From Rikenellaceae bacterium (GTDB lineage Bacteria > Bacteroidota > Bacteroidia > Bacteroidales > Rikenellaceae), in contig SUZM01000002.1 in assembly GCA_015059965.1 (NCBI GenBank), positions 66,251-130,250 of the forward strand: 64,000 nt of DNA, in the 5' to 3' direction. Below the pieces are notes generated by a model, which saw nothing but the letters and a program-made list of their open reading frames with translations, did no database searches and had not been told where the DNA came from. A program made the position numbers and the translations under genes. Positions 41,121 through 49,107 of this stretch are shown here, one piece after another (position 1 is the stretch's first letter; the number at the start of each line of letters is the position of its first letter).

Positions 41121-42164
41121 ATGTTGCGTCATTTGCTGATTCCTGCATCGTGGATTTACGGATGGGTGGTTCATTTGAGGAACTACCTGTTCGATGCCGG
41201 TTTGTTGCGTAGCGAGAAGTTTTCGATTCCCATTATCTGCGTTGGCAACATTACGGTGGGCGGCACCGGGAAGACCCCGATGTCGGAGATGATCATTGAT
41301 TATATGTCGCGCCACCACAAGGTGGCCCTCCTCTCGCGTGGTTACGGTCGGAAGACCAAGGGCTACCTGGAGGTGCAGAGCAACTCCCACTACCGCGAGG
41401 TGGGCGATGAGCCTCTGCAGATCAAACTGAAGTTCCCCAAGACGGTGGTCGTGGTGTGCGAGAAGCGTGTGGAGGGGATTCGACGCCTGCAGCAGGAGCA
41501 TCCCGAGGTGGACCTCATCGTCCTCGACGACGGCTTCCAGCACCGCTACGTCAGCCCCAAGATCAATATCGTGATGGTTGATGCCACCCGCCCGCCGCAC
41601 GAAGATCGCTTTCTGCCCTACGGCTCCCTGCGCGATGAGCAGGAGCAGCTGCATCGTGCCCACTACTTTGTGGTGACGAAATGCCCCGACAATATGACCC
41701 CTCTGGAACGGCGTTTGCTCTACAAATCGCTGGTCAAGGTGGCCTACCAAAAGGTCTATTTTACCCGCATGGAGTCTTTCCGTCCCCAGCCTCTCTTCCC
41801 CGAGGTGGCTCCGGATCGCCCCTTCGGGCGCGGTACGCGGGTGATCGCCCTCTCGGGGATCGGCAATCCCGAACCCTTCCACCGCTCGTTGGAGAAGAGT
41901 TGCGAGGTGGTCGAGAAGCTCACCTTCGAGGATCACCACGTCTATAAGGTGCGCGACGTGAAGCAGTTGCAGGCTCTTGTGGAGCAGTCGCCCGAGGCGG
42001 TGATCGTCACCACCGAGAAGGATGCCGTGAAGCTGACCAACCGCAAGAAGATCCCCTCCGAACTGCAGGAGCGGCTCTACTACTTGCCAATCAATATTTC
42101 GTTCATCGAGGATTCGGATACCGATCTCCTCAGTAAATTGGAAGAAGATGTTAGAAGAAATTAA
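41121..42164 (+). CDS. lpxK: Tetraacyldisaccharide 4'-kinase
   Basis: 347 residues. N-terminal membrane-anchoring helix, then the P-loop VGNITVGGTGKTP (about 41-53), the LLSRGYGRKT block near 71-80 and VLDDGFQHR near 135-143. LpxK phosphorylates the lipid A precursor at the 4' position on the inner leaflet. The last 17 bases overlap punA. It is grouped with purine salvage and ssb rather than other lpx genes. Confidence 0.96.
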   Translation: MLRHLLIPASWIYGWVVHLRNYLFDAGLLRSEKFSIPIICVGNITVGGTGKTPMSEMIIDYMSRHHKVALLSRGYGRKTKGYLEVQSNSHYREVGDEPLQIKLKFPKTVVVVCEKRVEGIRRLQQEHPEVDLIVLDDGFQHRYVSPKINIVMVDATRPPHEDRFLPYGSLRDEQEQLHRAHYFVVTKCPDNMTPLERRLLYKSLVKVAYQKVYFTRMESFRPQPLFPEVAPDRPFGRGTRVIALSGIGNPEPFHRSLEKSCEVVEKLTFEDHHVYKVRDVKQLQALVEQSPEAVIVTTEKDAVKLTNRKKIPSELQERLYYLPINISFIEDSDTDLLSKLEEDVRRN

Positions 42165-42954
42165 AAAGTGTGCCTCCTTCATTCAGGAGCGTATCGAAGG
42201 TTTTGTCCCCGAGGTGGGTATTATTCTGGGCACCGGTCTGGGTGCCTTTGCCGAGCAGATCGAGGCCAAGTACATCCTCGACTACCACGATATTCCGGGC
42301 TTCCCCGTATCGACCGTCGAGGGCCATAAGGGTCGTTTGATCTTTGGCCTGGTCGAGGGCCGCAAAGTGGTGGCCATGCAGGGCCGTTTCCACTACTACG
42401 AGGGCTATGCCATGTCGCAGGTTACCTTCCCGGTGCGTGTGATGAAGCTCCTGGGTATCCAGTACCTCTTCGTCTCGAACGCCTCGGGTGGCATCAATAC
42501 CAGCTTCTCGGTGGGCGATCTGATGATCATCACCGACCACATCAACCTGATGCCCAATCCGCTCATTGGTAAGAATATGGCTGAGCTGGGTCCCCGCTTC
42601 CCCGATATGCACAACTGCTACGACAAGGCCCTGCGCGACAAGGCCACAGCCATTGCTGCCGAGCGGGGAATCAAACTCCAGTACGGGGTCTATGTCGGCG
42701 GCACGGGCCCGACCTTCGAGACCCAGGCCGAGTACCGCTATTTCAAGGCCATTGGCGGTGATGCGGCCGGCATGTCCACAGTCCCCGAGGTGATTGTGGC
42801 CCGCCACATGTCGATCCCCGTCTTCGGTGTCTCGGTGATCACGAACTGCGGCCTGAGCGACGAGATCGGCGACCATGAGGATGTGCAGCGCCAGGGAGCC
42901 AAGGCCGGCAAGAATATGGGTCTGCTCTTTACCGAGATGATTAAGAATTTGTAG
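42148..42954 (+). CDS. punA: Purine nucleoside phosphorylase, trimeric PNP type
   Basis: 268 residues. Characteristic stretches: VGIILGTGLGAFA (about 23-35), EGHKGRLIFG (about 59-68), MQGRFHYYEGY (about 77-87), and GPTFETQAEYR near 191-201. Phosphorolysis of purine (deoxy)nucleosides to base and (deoxy)ribose-1-phosphate. It is in the same operon as lpxK (overlap 17 bases) and 12 bases before ssb. Confidence 0.96.
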   Translation: MLEEIKKCASFIQERIEGFVPEVGIILGTGLGAFAEQIEAKYILDYHDIPGFPVSTVEGHKGRLIFGLVEGRKVVAMQGRFHYYEGYAMSQVTFPVRVMKLLGIQYLFVSNASGGINTSFSVGDLMIITDHINLMPNPLIGKNMAELGPRFPDMHNCYDKALRDKATAIAAERGIKLQYGVYVGGTGPTFETQAEYRYFKAIGGDAAGMSTVPEVIVARHMSIPVFGVSVITNCGLSDEIGDHEDVQRQGAKAGKNMGLLFTEMIKNL

Positions 42955-42966
42955 AAAAGGTAATAT

Positions 42967-43461
42967 ATGGTAAATAAAGTAATACTGGTAGGTAATGTGG
43001 GTATGGACCCCGAGGTGCGTACCCTGGAGGGGGGTGCCAAGGTGGCTCGTGTACGCCTGGCTACTACCGAGCGTCTCTTCGATAGACAGAACAATACGAC
43101 CAAGGAGCACACCGAGTGGCACACCATTACGCTGTGGCGCGGCCTGGCTGATGTGGTGGACCGCTTCGTGAAGAAGGGGTCGCAAATCTATGTTGAGGGT
43201 CGCCTCCGTACCCGCGAGTGGGAGAAGGATGGCGTAAAGCGCTACTCGACCGAGATTCTGGCCGATTCGATGAACCTGCTGGGTCGTCGTTCAGAGGGTG
43301 GCGATGGCCAGCAGCCCTATGGACAGTCTGCTCCTCAGCCATCGTATGGTCAGCCGTCGGCCTATGGCGCTCAGCCCCAGCAGCCGGCCTATCAGCAGCC
43401 GCAACCGGCACCGCAGCCGATTATGGCTCCGGCTGATGATCCGGACGACCTTCCTTTTTAA
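42967..43461 (+). CDS. ssb: Single-stranded DNA-binding protein
   Basis: 164 residues. An OB fold occupies the first 110 residues (MVNKVILVGNVGMDPEVRTL, then EWHTITLWRGLADVV). It is followed by a Gln/Pro/Tyr-rich linker and the acidic tip DDPDDLPF, which contacts repair and replication proteins. The linker of repeated QP/YGQ words is probably disordered. It ends in repeat sequence: the TAA stop starts family-B text. Confidence 0.97.
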   Translation: MVNKVILVGNVGMDPEVRTLEGGAKVARVRLATTERLFDRQNNTTKEHTEWHTITLWRGLADVVDRFVKKGSQIYVEGRLRTREWEKDGVKRYSTEILADSMNLLGRRSEGGDGQQPYGQSAPQPSYGQPSAYGAQPQQPAYQQPQPAPQPIMAPADDPDDLPF

Positions 43462-43554
43462 TTGATTTCGAGTGATAAGTGGCTATCTGCTGCCGCTAAC
43501 CAAAAAATCCCGAATGGAATGTACCATGAGTACTATCCATCCGTGATTTTTTAG
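43459..43554. repeat. Family-B hairpin repeat, copy 2
   Basis: The text after the ssb stop matches that after rnfA: TAAT, then GTGATAAG, GGCTATCTGCTGCCGCTAAC. The hairpin lies at 43496-43554, with arms holding GTAC (43521-43524) and GTAC (43530-43533) around loop CATGA. The stem is more imperfect than copy 1 but the layout is the same. Confidence 0.75.
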
Positions 43555-43569
43555 CCGAGCGTTGCATAT

Positions 43570-43774
43570 AACCGCTTCTGACTCGAAATCTCGAGCGGTA
43601 AATTTTGCACCTCCTCATTTGCCCCGAATGGACAGTATGAAAGTATAGCTTAGTTTTTGGGGGCGGATGTTTGAGATGGAAAATAAAAGGGTCGTTACGA
43701 CCCCAGCCCATCCGTGTCAAATTTCGGTCGGCACAAAATTTCCTCGCCTAAAATTAAAAAGTGTAGCATTGCCT
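43570..43774. repeat. Hairpin-repeat tandem array, unit 1 of about 205 bp
   Basis: It starts AACCGCTTCTGACTCGAAAT and includes a GTAC-family half-hairpin (GAATGGACAGTATGAAAGTATAGC), an inserted 56-base stretch holding GGGTCG-TTA-CGACCC, then the 3' arm GCCCATCCGTG. It closes with the joint CACAAAATTTCCTCGCCTAA and a worn right end. Confidence 0.82.
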
Positions 43775-43980
43775 AACCGCTTCTGACTCGAAATCTTTGT
43801 GGGGAAATTTTGCACCTTCTCATTTGCCCCGAATGGACAGTATGAAAGTATAGCTAAGTTTTGGGGGGGGCGGATGTTTGAGACGGAAAATAAAAGGGTC
43901 GTTACGACCCCAGTCCATCCGAGTCAAATATCGGTCGGCACAAAATTTCCTCGCCTAAAATTAAAAAGTGTAGCACAGAC
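43775..43980. repeat. Hairpin-repeat tandem array, unit 2 of about 206 bp
   Basis: Direct copy of the preceding unit with scattered changes; the same insertion with GGGTCG-TTA-CGACCC is present. A third partial copy of the start (AACCTCCTCTGACACGAAAT) follows from 43982. Confidence 0.82.
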
Positions 43981-44077
43981 GAACCTCCTCTGACACGAAA
44001 TTGGGAGAAGGGTTTGTAGGAGATGTCGGAGTTGCGGATTTTTCGGATTTGGGAATAGCCATCGCAGATGGTACAAG

Positions 44078-44135
44078 AAAAGATAGTTACCCGAGGTCAA
44101 GTTTGCTTGAAGCCGAAGGGTAACTATCTTTTTTT
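44078..44135 (+). terminator. Long intrinsic terminator-like hairpin
   Basis: AAAAGATAGTTACCC (44078-44092) pairs with GGGTAACTATCTTTT (44118-44132), with inner TCAAG/CTTGA pairs and a T-run (about nine T) on the plus strand. It ends the ssb side of the convergent gap. The layout resembles the terminator hairpin in composite repeat C. Confidence 0.8.
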
Positions 44136-44250
44136 GTCGTGGCCGTAAGGCTGCCCCAAATTCGCAAACAAAGAAAAGAGAAACGCCAGTTTCTCCTGGA
44201 AGATTTTGGTGCCGCTTTTTTCAAAAAGGGGCGATTCCGTCTTATAAAAA
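44136..44250. other. Spacer before the minus-strand terminator
   Basis: I see no gene in this AT- and A-rich stretch. One short open frame on the plus strand runs into the antisense of the next gene and has no support. Confidence 0.4.
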
Positions 44251-44279
44251 AAGAGCCGTACCCAGCGGGCACGGCTCTT
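44251..44279 (-). terminator. Intrinsic terminator of the minus-strand peptidase group
   Basis: AAGAGCCGT / ACGGCTCTT with inner CCC/GGG. On the minus strand it is followed by seven T. It lies 15 bases past the stop of the membrane-protein gene. Confidence 0.85.
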
Positions 44280-44294
44280 GGTGTTTATCCGATT

Positions 44295-44744
44295 TTAGAT
44301 AGCTCCCTGGGGGATCAGTTCGGCGGCTTCGGCAGCGGCGGCGGCAGCCTCGGCGGCCGACGGGGTAACCGAACCGGCCGGTTCGACGCGGATGATGCTA
44401 TCGACCACATACTTTGTAAAGCCACGCCAGGGCAGGGTGCCGAAGTACTCTTTGTAGTGGAGCTCCACAACCTGTCCGCCCTTGAGCATCAGCTCCTTGG
44501 CGATGCGCTCATCCTCGACCGAGAACTCGAAGTCGTTCGACTGGATGGTTCCGGCCCCTTGGGAGCGGATGCCCGCCTGGATCAACTTGCCCTCATAGGT
44601 CTTGAAGAGCACCCCTTTATAGACCACATAGTTCAATTCGCCGCTCTTCACGCCCTCGCCAAAGACGAAGTAGTAGCGGAAGTAGCAGAAAAGGCCGCCG
44701 CCAAGGAGAAGCAGCACGATGAAGATACCTAAAAATCGTTTCAT
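44295..44744 (-). CDS. Conserved Bacteroidetes single-span membrane protein
   Basis: 149 residues. One N-terminal transmembrane helix (about 4-24), then a beta-rich domain with the conserved GEGVKSGELNYVVYKGVLFKTYEGKLIQ block (about 29-56) and EFSVEDERIAKEL, then a low-complexity Ala/Glu tail. Homologues in Bacteroides are often mislabelled 6-phosphogluconate dehydrogenase, for which there is no motif support here. The tail is Ala-rich and probably disordered. It follows the DPP III gene by 22 bases. Function unknown. Confidence 0.8.
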   Translation of the reverse strand: MKRFLGIFIVLLLLGGGLFCYFRYYFVFGEGVKSGELNYVVYKGVLFKTYEGKLIQAGIRSQGAGTIQSNDFEFSVEDERIAKELMLKGGQVVELHYKEYFGTLPWRGFTKYVVDSIIRVEPAGSVTPSAAEAAAAAAEAAELIPQGAI

Positions 44745-44766
44745 ACGCTATAATCGCTTTTCGGTG

Positions 44767-46794
44767 TTACTCGTTGATGGTGGGCAGGAACGAGTAGTTC
44801 TTGCTGTAGTTGAGCATCTGTGCAGTGTAGTCGGCGGGGTAGGAGATCTTCACATCCACGATCTCGCCATTCTTCTCCACGAGCTCGATCTCGGGGTTCA
44901 CGAAGCCACCGTAGGGCTCGATGCCGAGGGCGGCATTGCGCTCCAGCACCTCCTTGTGGAGTTCGGGATCCACCTTCACGGCGTAGTTCTCAACGATCTC
45001 CTTGCCGGCCTCGTAGTCACCCTCCGACTTGATGCGCTGCATCTCGTGGAGCAGTTCGCCAAACAGAGTGCGGAGCTTCGGGAAGTCATTCACCACGATG
45101 TAGCTCTTGCCATTCTGCTTCACCCACTCGATCACGTTGTCGGCCTTACCCTTCTCATAGCACCACTCGGCGATGAGCTTGCGGTTGCGCATGTGCGACT
45201 CCTCGACATTCTTGCCGGGCTCGATGCGCGAGAGCTGGGTCATCATACCGTTCATGATATACTTGGCGTACTGGGCCCAAGCGGCATCGAGCGAGGGGAT
45301 GAGTCCCAACTCAACAAGCTTCTCGTCACCCAGGTAGTAGAGGGCAAAGAGGTCGGCGCGTGCCTCCTCGAGGGTCGAGCCGTAGCTGCGGAGCTCGCCG
45401 CCCGTTACCCCCTCGCCGAGCTGACCCGAACCGTGGCCCAGGCACTCGTGGATATCGGTATGGAGGTCATCCGAGAGCTTGCCGTACTTCTTCAGGCGCT
45501 CGCGATCCTCCTCGCGCAACATGAACTCCTCGAGGAATCCGTTGCCCTGGGCAGCCTTGTCGTAGGCATAGGTGATGTTGTCGATCGTTACCGACTTCGA
45601 GCCATGCTCCTTGCGGATCCAGTCGGCATTGGGAAGGTTGATGCCGATGGCGGTGGCGGGGTAGCAGTCGCCGCCGAGCTGGGCCACGGTGATCACCTTG
45701 GCCGATACGCCCTTCACCTCCTTCTTCTTGAAGCGGTCGTCGATCGGGGCGTTGTCCTCAAACCACTGGGCATTCTGCGAGATCACCTCGGTGCGGTGGC
45801 AGGCCTCCTCGTCGCGGAAGTTCACCACGGACTCCCACGAGGACTTGATGCCCAGGGCATCGCCGTAGTTCTCGATAAAGCCGTTCACGAAGTCCACGTT
45901 CGATACCGTATCCTTCACCCACATCACGTTATAGCGATCAAACTCGCGCAGATCGCCCGTCTCATAGTAGTTGATCAGCGAGGCGATGGTCGATTTCTGG
46001 GGCTCCTTGGCCACAGCCTCGGCCTTGCGCAGCCAGAAGACGATCTGCTCGATGGCGGGCGAGTAGAGGCCGCCGATCTTCCATACCAGCTCCTTGAGGT
46101 TGCCCTCCTTATCCTTCACCAAACGGCTGTTCAGACCGTAGGAGATGGGCTGCGGGTCGTTCTTGTCGGCCATGGCGGCATAGAAGGCTTCGGCCTCGGC
46201 CTGCGTCACGCCGTCACCATAGTAGTTGTTGGCCGAGGCGGCGATCACATCCACGCCGGCGGCCTGATTCAGGCGCGAGGGGGCGAAGTCGGCATCGAAG
46301 ATCGAGCGAATCACCTCGGGGCGCAGGGCCTCCAGCTCGCCCCACTTCTCGGCGGGAATCGTAGCGACAACCTCCTCGAAGTAGGCCTGCGAGAACTCGG
46401 GCTTGAACTTGTCGTTCGAGTAGTGGTGGTGGATACCGTTGGCGAACCATACCTTCTTGAGGTACTTCTCCAGGGCCTTCCACTCGGCGGTCTCGCGATC
46501 ACCCGTGTAGTTCTCGCGGATGCACTCCAGGGTGCGGCGCACCGCCAGGTTGTACTTGAAGTTTTGATCGAACAAGATGTCGCGACCACACTTGGCAGCC
46601 TCCGAGAGGTAGTAGATCAAGACCTTCTCCTCCAGGGGCAGCTGCTCGAAGGCGGGCACCTCATAGCGGATCACCTTCACATCATCGAAACGGTCCACCA
46701 CCCAGGGCTTCTCCGTCTCTGCGGCCTGGTTGCCGCAACCGGCCATCAGGGCCGCACAACTCATCATAAAGCTGAAAATTACAAATTTTTTCAT
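44767..46794 (-). CDS. Dipeptidyl peptidase III-type metallopeptidase, lipoprotein
   Basis: 675 residues from the ATG at 46794 (MKKFVIFSFMMSCAALMAG); an upstream start would place the -7 box inside the coding frame. Lipobox Cys20. The M49 zinc motif is HECLGH (H449, E450, H454) and the third ligand lies in LEEARAD (about E477), the standard DPP III pair. The enzyme releases dipeptides from the N-terminus of short peptides; Bacteroides homologues are established M49 members. The lipoprotein signal suggests a periplasmic or surface role. It is adjacent to an S9 peptidase gene, suggesting a peptide-scavenging pair. Confidence 0.95.
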   Translation of the reverse strand: MKKFVIFSFMMSCAALMAGCGNQAAETEKPWVVDRFDDVKVIRYEVPAFEQLPLEEKVLIYYLSEAAKCGRDILFDQNFKYNLAVRRTLECIRENYTGDRETAEWKALEKYLKKVWFANGIHHHYSNDKFKPEFSQAYFEEVVATIPAEKWGELEALRPEVIRSIFDADFAPSRLNQAAGVDVIAASANNYYGDGVTQAEAEAFYAAMADKNDPQPISYGLNSRLVKDKEGNLKELVWKIGGLYSPAIEQIVFWLRKAEAVAKEPQKSTIASLINYYETGDLREFDRYNVMWVKDTVSNVDFVNGFIENYGDALGIKSSWESVVNFRDEEACHRTEVISQNAQWFEDNAPIDDRFKKKEVKGVSAKVITVAQLGGDCYPATAIGINLPNADWIRKEHGSKSVTIDNITYAYDKAAQGNGFLEEFMLREEDRERLKKYGKLSDDLHTDIHECLGHGSGQLGEGVTGGELRSYGSTLEEARADLFALYYLGDEKLVELGLIPSLDAAWAQYAKYIMNGMMTQLSRIEPGKNVEESHMRNRKLIAEWCYEKGKADNVIEWVKQNGKSYIVVNDFPKLRTLFGELLHEMQRIKSEGDYEAGKEIVENYAVKVDPELHKEVLERNAALGIEPYGGFVNPEIELVEKNGEIVDVKISYPADYTAQMLNYSKNYSFLPTINE

Positions 46795-46817
46795 TGGTAT
46801 AGTAGTTAATAACTTGC

Positions 46818-46825
46818 CAAAGGTA
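46818..46825 (-). promoter_or_regulatory. -7 box of the DPP III gene
   Basis: TACCTTTG on the minus strand, 24 bases before the start codon. The -33 region lies in TTCAAAA heptamers (TTTG at plus 46843-46846 gives a short 17-base spacer). Confidence 0.55.
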
Positions 46826-46912
46826 CGAAAAAATTCAAAATTCAAAATTCAAAAGGAATTTTTTTTTCTTCTCTTAATCTTGAATTTTGAATTTTGAATT
46901 TTGAATTCTGTC
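46826..46912. repeat. Inverted heptamer arrays between two peptidase genes
   Basis: TTCAAAA units on the left (about 46833-46853) and ATTTTGA units on the right (about 46882-46907) face each other across about 30 bases, so the spacer can fold into one long AT hairpin. The same heptamer text recurs in at least five other spacers of this window. Confidence 0.75.
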
Positions 46913-46914
46913 TG

Positions 46915-49050
46915 CTACTTGCTCTGCTTAACGTACTTGTCGAGCCAGGAGAAGAACTCGCGGTTCCAGACGATCGAGTTCTGGGCCTGGAAGACCTGGT
47001 GGGCCTCATTCTCGAACGAAACGAGACGGGCATCCAACCCCTTCATGCGGGCAGCCGTGAAGGCCTCGAGTGACTGCGTGTAGGGGATGCGGTAGTCCTT
47101 CTCGCCGGTGATGATCAGAATGGGCGAGTCCCAATTCTGCACGAACTTGTGGGGCGAGTTGGCATAGGAGCGCATGGCCGTAGCATTCGACTTGTCCCAG
47201 TAGTTGCCTCCGTAGTCGTTATTGACGAACCAAAGCTCCTCGGTGGAGCCGTACATCGAGTCGAAGTCGAAGATGCCGCAGTGGGCGATGAAGGCCTTGA
47301 AACGCTTCTGGTGGTTACCTGCCAGGAAGAAGGTCGAGTAGCCGCCATAGGAGGCGCCCACGCAGCCCATGCGGGTCTCATCGGCCCACGGCTCCTTGGC
47401 CACGTCGTCGATGGCCGAGAGGTAGTCGCGGATGTTCTGACCCGAATAGTCGCCCGAGATCTGGTCTAACCACTCCTGACCGAACGAGGGGAGGCCGCGA
47501 CGATTCGGAGCCACCACTACATAACCCTGAGCGGCCATGAGTTGGAAGTTCCAGCGGTAGCTCCAGAACTGCGATACAACGCTCTGCGGGCCGCCCTGGC
47601 AGTAGAGCAGGGTGGGGTACTGCTGTGCGGGGTCGAAATTGGGGGGCAGGATCACCCAGACGAGCATCTGCTTGCCGTCGGTGGTCTTCACCCAACGCTT
47701 CTGCACCTCGCCCATGCGGATGTGCTTGTAGATCTCGCCATTTACGTCCGAGAATTTTTCCATCTGGCCGTTCTCGCCATTTACGGTGAAGAACTCGGTG
47801 GCCATCGAGATCGTGCAGACCTCAGCCATGATATTCCCCTTAGCGAAGCTGAAGGCGTTGATGTCGTGATCACCCTTCGTGAGGACGGTCACCACCGGAG
47901 CGATGCGTGCGAGCGGATTGGGTACCTCCACGCGGCAGATCTGGTGCGTAGCCTCGATGGGCGAGATGAAGAGCAGCGAGTGGTCGTTCTCCCACACTAC
48001 GTTCGTGGCGTGGTAGTCGAACAGCGGGGTGAGGTAGGTGGTAAGGCCCGTCTTCGAGTCCCAGACAAAGAGGCGTTCCTTGTCGGCCTCGTTGCCAAAG
48101 CGCTCCTGCGAGCGGAAGGCGATCTTCTCGCCATCGGGCGACCAGACGGGGTACTTGTCGTAGCCAACAAAGGGCTCTTGGGCACCTGTGGACTTGCAGA
48201 TGTTCACCGTCTTTTTGCTCTCCAGATCATAGACAAAAACATCGGAGTCGGTCGATACGGCATACTCCTTGCCGGTCAGCGGCTTGCAGGTGTAGGCCAG
48301 CTTCGTGCCCTGCGGATTCCAGCTGATCTCGCTCATGTCGAAATAGGGGGCCAGGGGGGCATCCCACTTCGCCTCGGGCATCAGATCCTCTCCCGAGGTA
48401 ACCCCTGCCGGGGTGATCTCGCCGAGGAAGATGTGGCGGTAGTCGCCTCCATCCCAGTAGTCCCAGTGGCGCACCATCAGGTCGTCGTAGATGCGGGCCT
48501 TCGACTTGGGCATGTCGCGATGTACGTCACGCGAGTTGATGTCGAGCGTGTGTACGGGCTGCACCCACCACAGGTGAGCTCCGTCGGGGCTCACGCCGAA
48601 GCCCTCCACATCGCCTTCGAGTTTGGTGAGCTGCTTGGCGTTGGCGCCATCAGCATCCATCTCCCATACCTGCATCGAGCCCGAGCGGTTGGAGAGGAAG
48701 TAGATCTTCTTTCCGTCGGCGCTCCACTGCGGGCTGACGTTCTGCGAGCTGTTGTCCGTCAGGTGCTTGATCGACTTGTCGGCGAGCGACTGGGTGAAGA
48801 TCTGCGTCAGCGAGCGGTTCTCCTGCATCGAGTAGTCCGTCAGGGTGTAGAGCAGGGTCTCTCCGTCGGGTGAGAGTGACGAGGAGCCTGCGCGGCGCAT
48901 CTTCCACATCACCTCGGGGGTCAGGATGCCCGCCGAGATCTCCTGCTCGGTCAGGGCGTTGTCGATTTCTAACGGTTGGGGTTGCTCCTGCTGCGAGCAA
49001 CCCACGGCGGCCATTGCGAAAATTGCCATGGATAAGAGAATTTTTTTCAT
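46915..49050 (-). CDS. S9-family serine peptidase lipoprotein (dipeptidyl-peptidase or acylaminoacyl-peptidase type)
   Basis: 711 residues; lipobox Cys18 (AVGCSQQE). An N-terminal seven-bladed propeller-like region with repeated W-S-x-D-G-x-x-I/L blocks (VSPQWSADGKKIYFLSN, YPVWSPDGEKIAFRSQ) occupies about 60-430, and an alpha/beta hydrolase follows. The catalytic triad is S567 (GASYGGYS), D652 (GEKDYRIP) and H684 (ENEAHQV). The family includes DPP IV, DPP5 and acyl-peptide hydrolases, and the exact specificity is open. I lean to DPP5-like from the arrangement of the propeller and the short linker. It sits beside DPP III, both exported. Confidence 0.93.
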   Translation of the reverse strand: MKKILLSMAIFAMAAVGCSQQEQPQPLEIDNALTEQEISAGILTPEVMWKMRRAGSSSLSPDGETLLYTLTDYSMQENRSLTQIFTQSLADKSIKHLTDNSSQNVSPQWSADGKKIYFLSNRSGSMQVWEMDADGANAKQLTKLEGDVEGFGVSPDGAHLWWVQPVHTLDINSRDVHRDMPKSKARIYDDLMVRHWDYWDGGDYRHIFLGEITPAGVTSGEDLMPEAKWDAPLAPYFDMSEISWNPQGTKLAYTCKPLTGKEYAVSTDSDVFVYDLESKKTVNICKSTGAQEPFVGYDKYPVWSPDGEKIAFRSQERFGNEADKERLFVWDSKTGLTTYLTPLFDYHATNVVWENDHSLLFISPIEATHQICRVEVPNPLARIAPVVTVLTKGDHDINAFSFAKGNIMAEVCTISMATEFFTVNGENGQMEKFSDVNGEIYKHIRMGEVQKRWVKTTDGKQMLVWVILPPNFDPAQQYPTLLYCQGGPQSVVSQFWSYRWNFQLMAAQGYVVVAPNRRGLPSFGQEWLDQISGDYSGQNIRDYLSAIDDVAKEPWADETRMGCVGASYGGYSTFFLAGNHQKRFKAFIAHCGIFDFDSMYGSTEELWFVNNDYGGNYWDKSNATAMRSYANSPHKFVQNWDSPILIITGEKDYRIPYTQSLEAFTAARMKGLDARLVSFENEAHQVFQAQNSIVWNREFFSWLDKYVKQSK

Positions 49051-49060
49051 TGTTTTTGGG

Positions 49061-49088
49061 TTGGTTTACTTTCTTTTATTTACTTTTG
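49061..49088 (+). promoter_or_regulatory. Probable promoter of the Nudix gene
   Basis: TACTTTTG at 49081-49088 matches TAnnTTTG, 19 bases ahead of the ATG. A TTG at 49061-49063 gives a 17-base spacer, and a TTTG at 49055-49058 a 22-base one, so the -33 box is uncertain. Confidence 0.5.
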
Positions 49089-49107
49089 TGTTCAAATTTC
49101 ATCGTCT

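Noticed and set aside
44139..44732. Plus-strand frame opposite the conserved membrane protein at 44295
   Set aside because: It is antisense to a recognisable protein and has no signal or motif.
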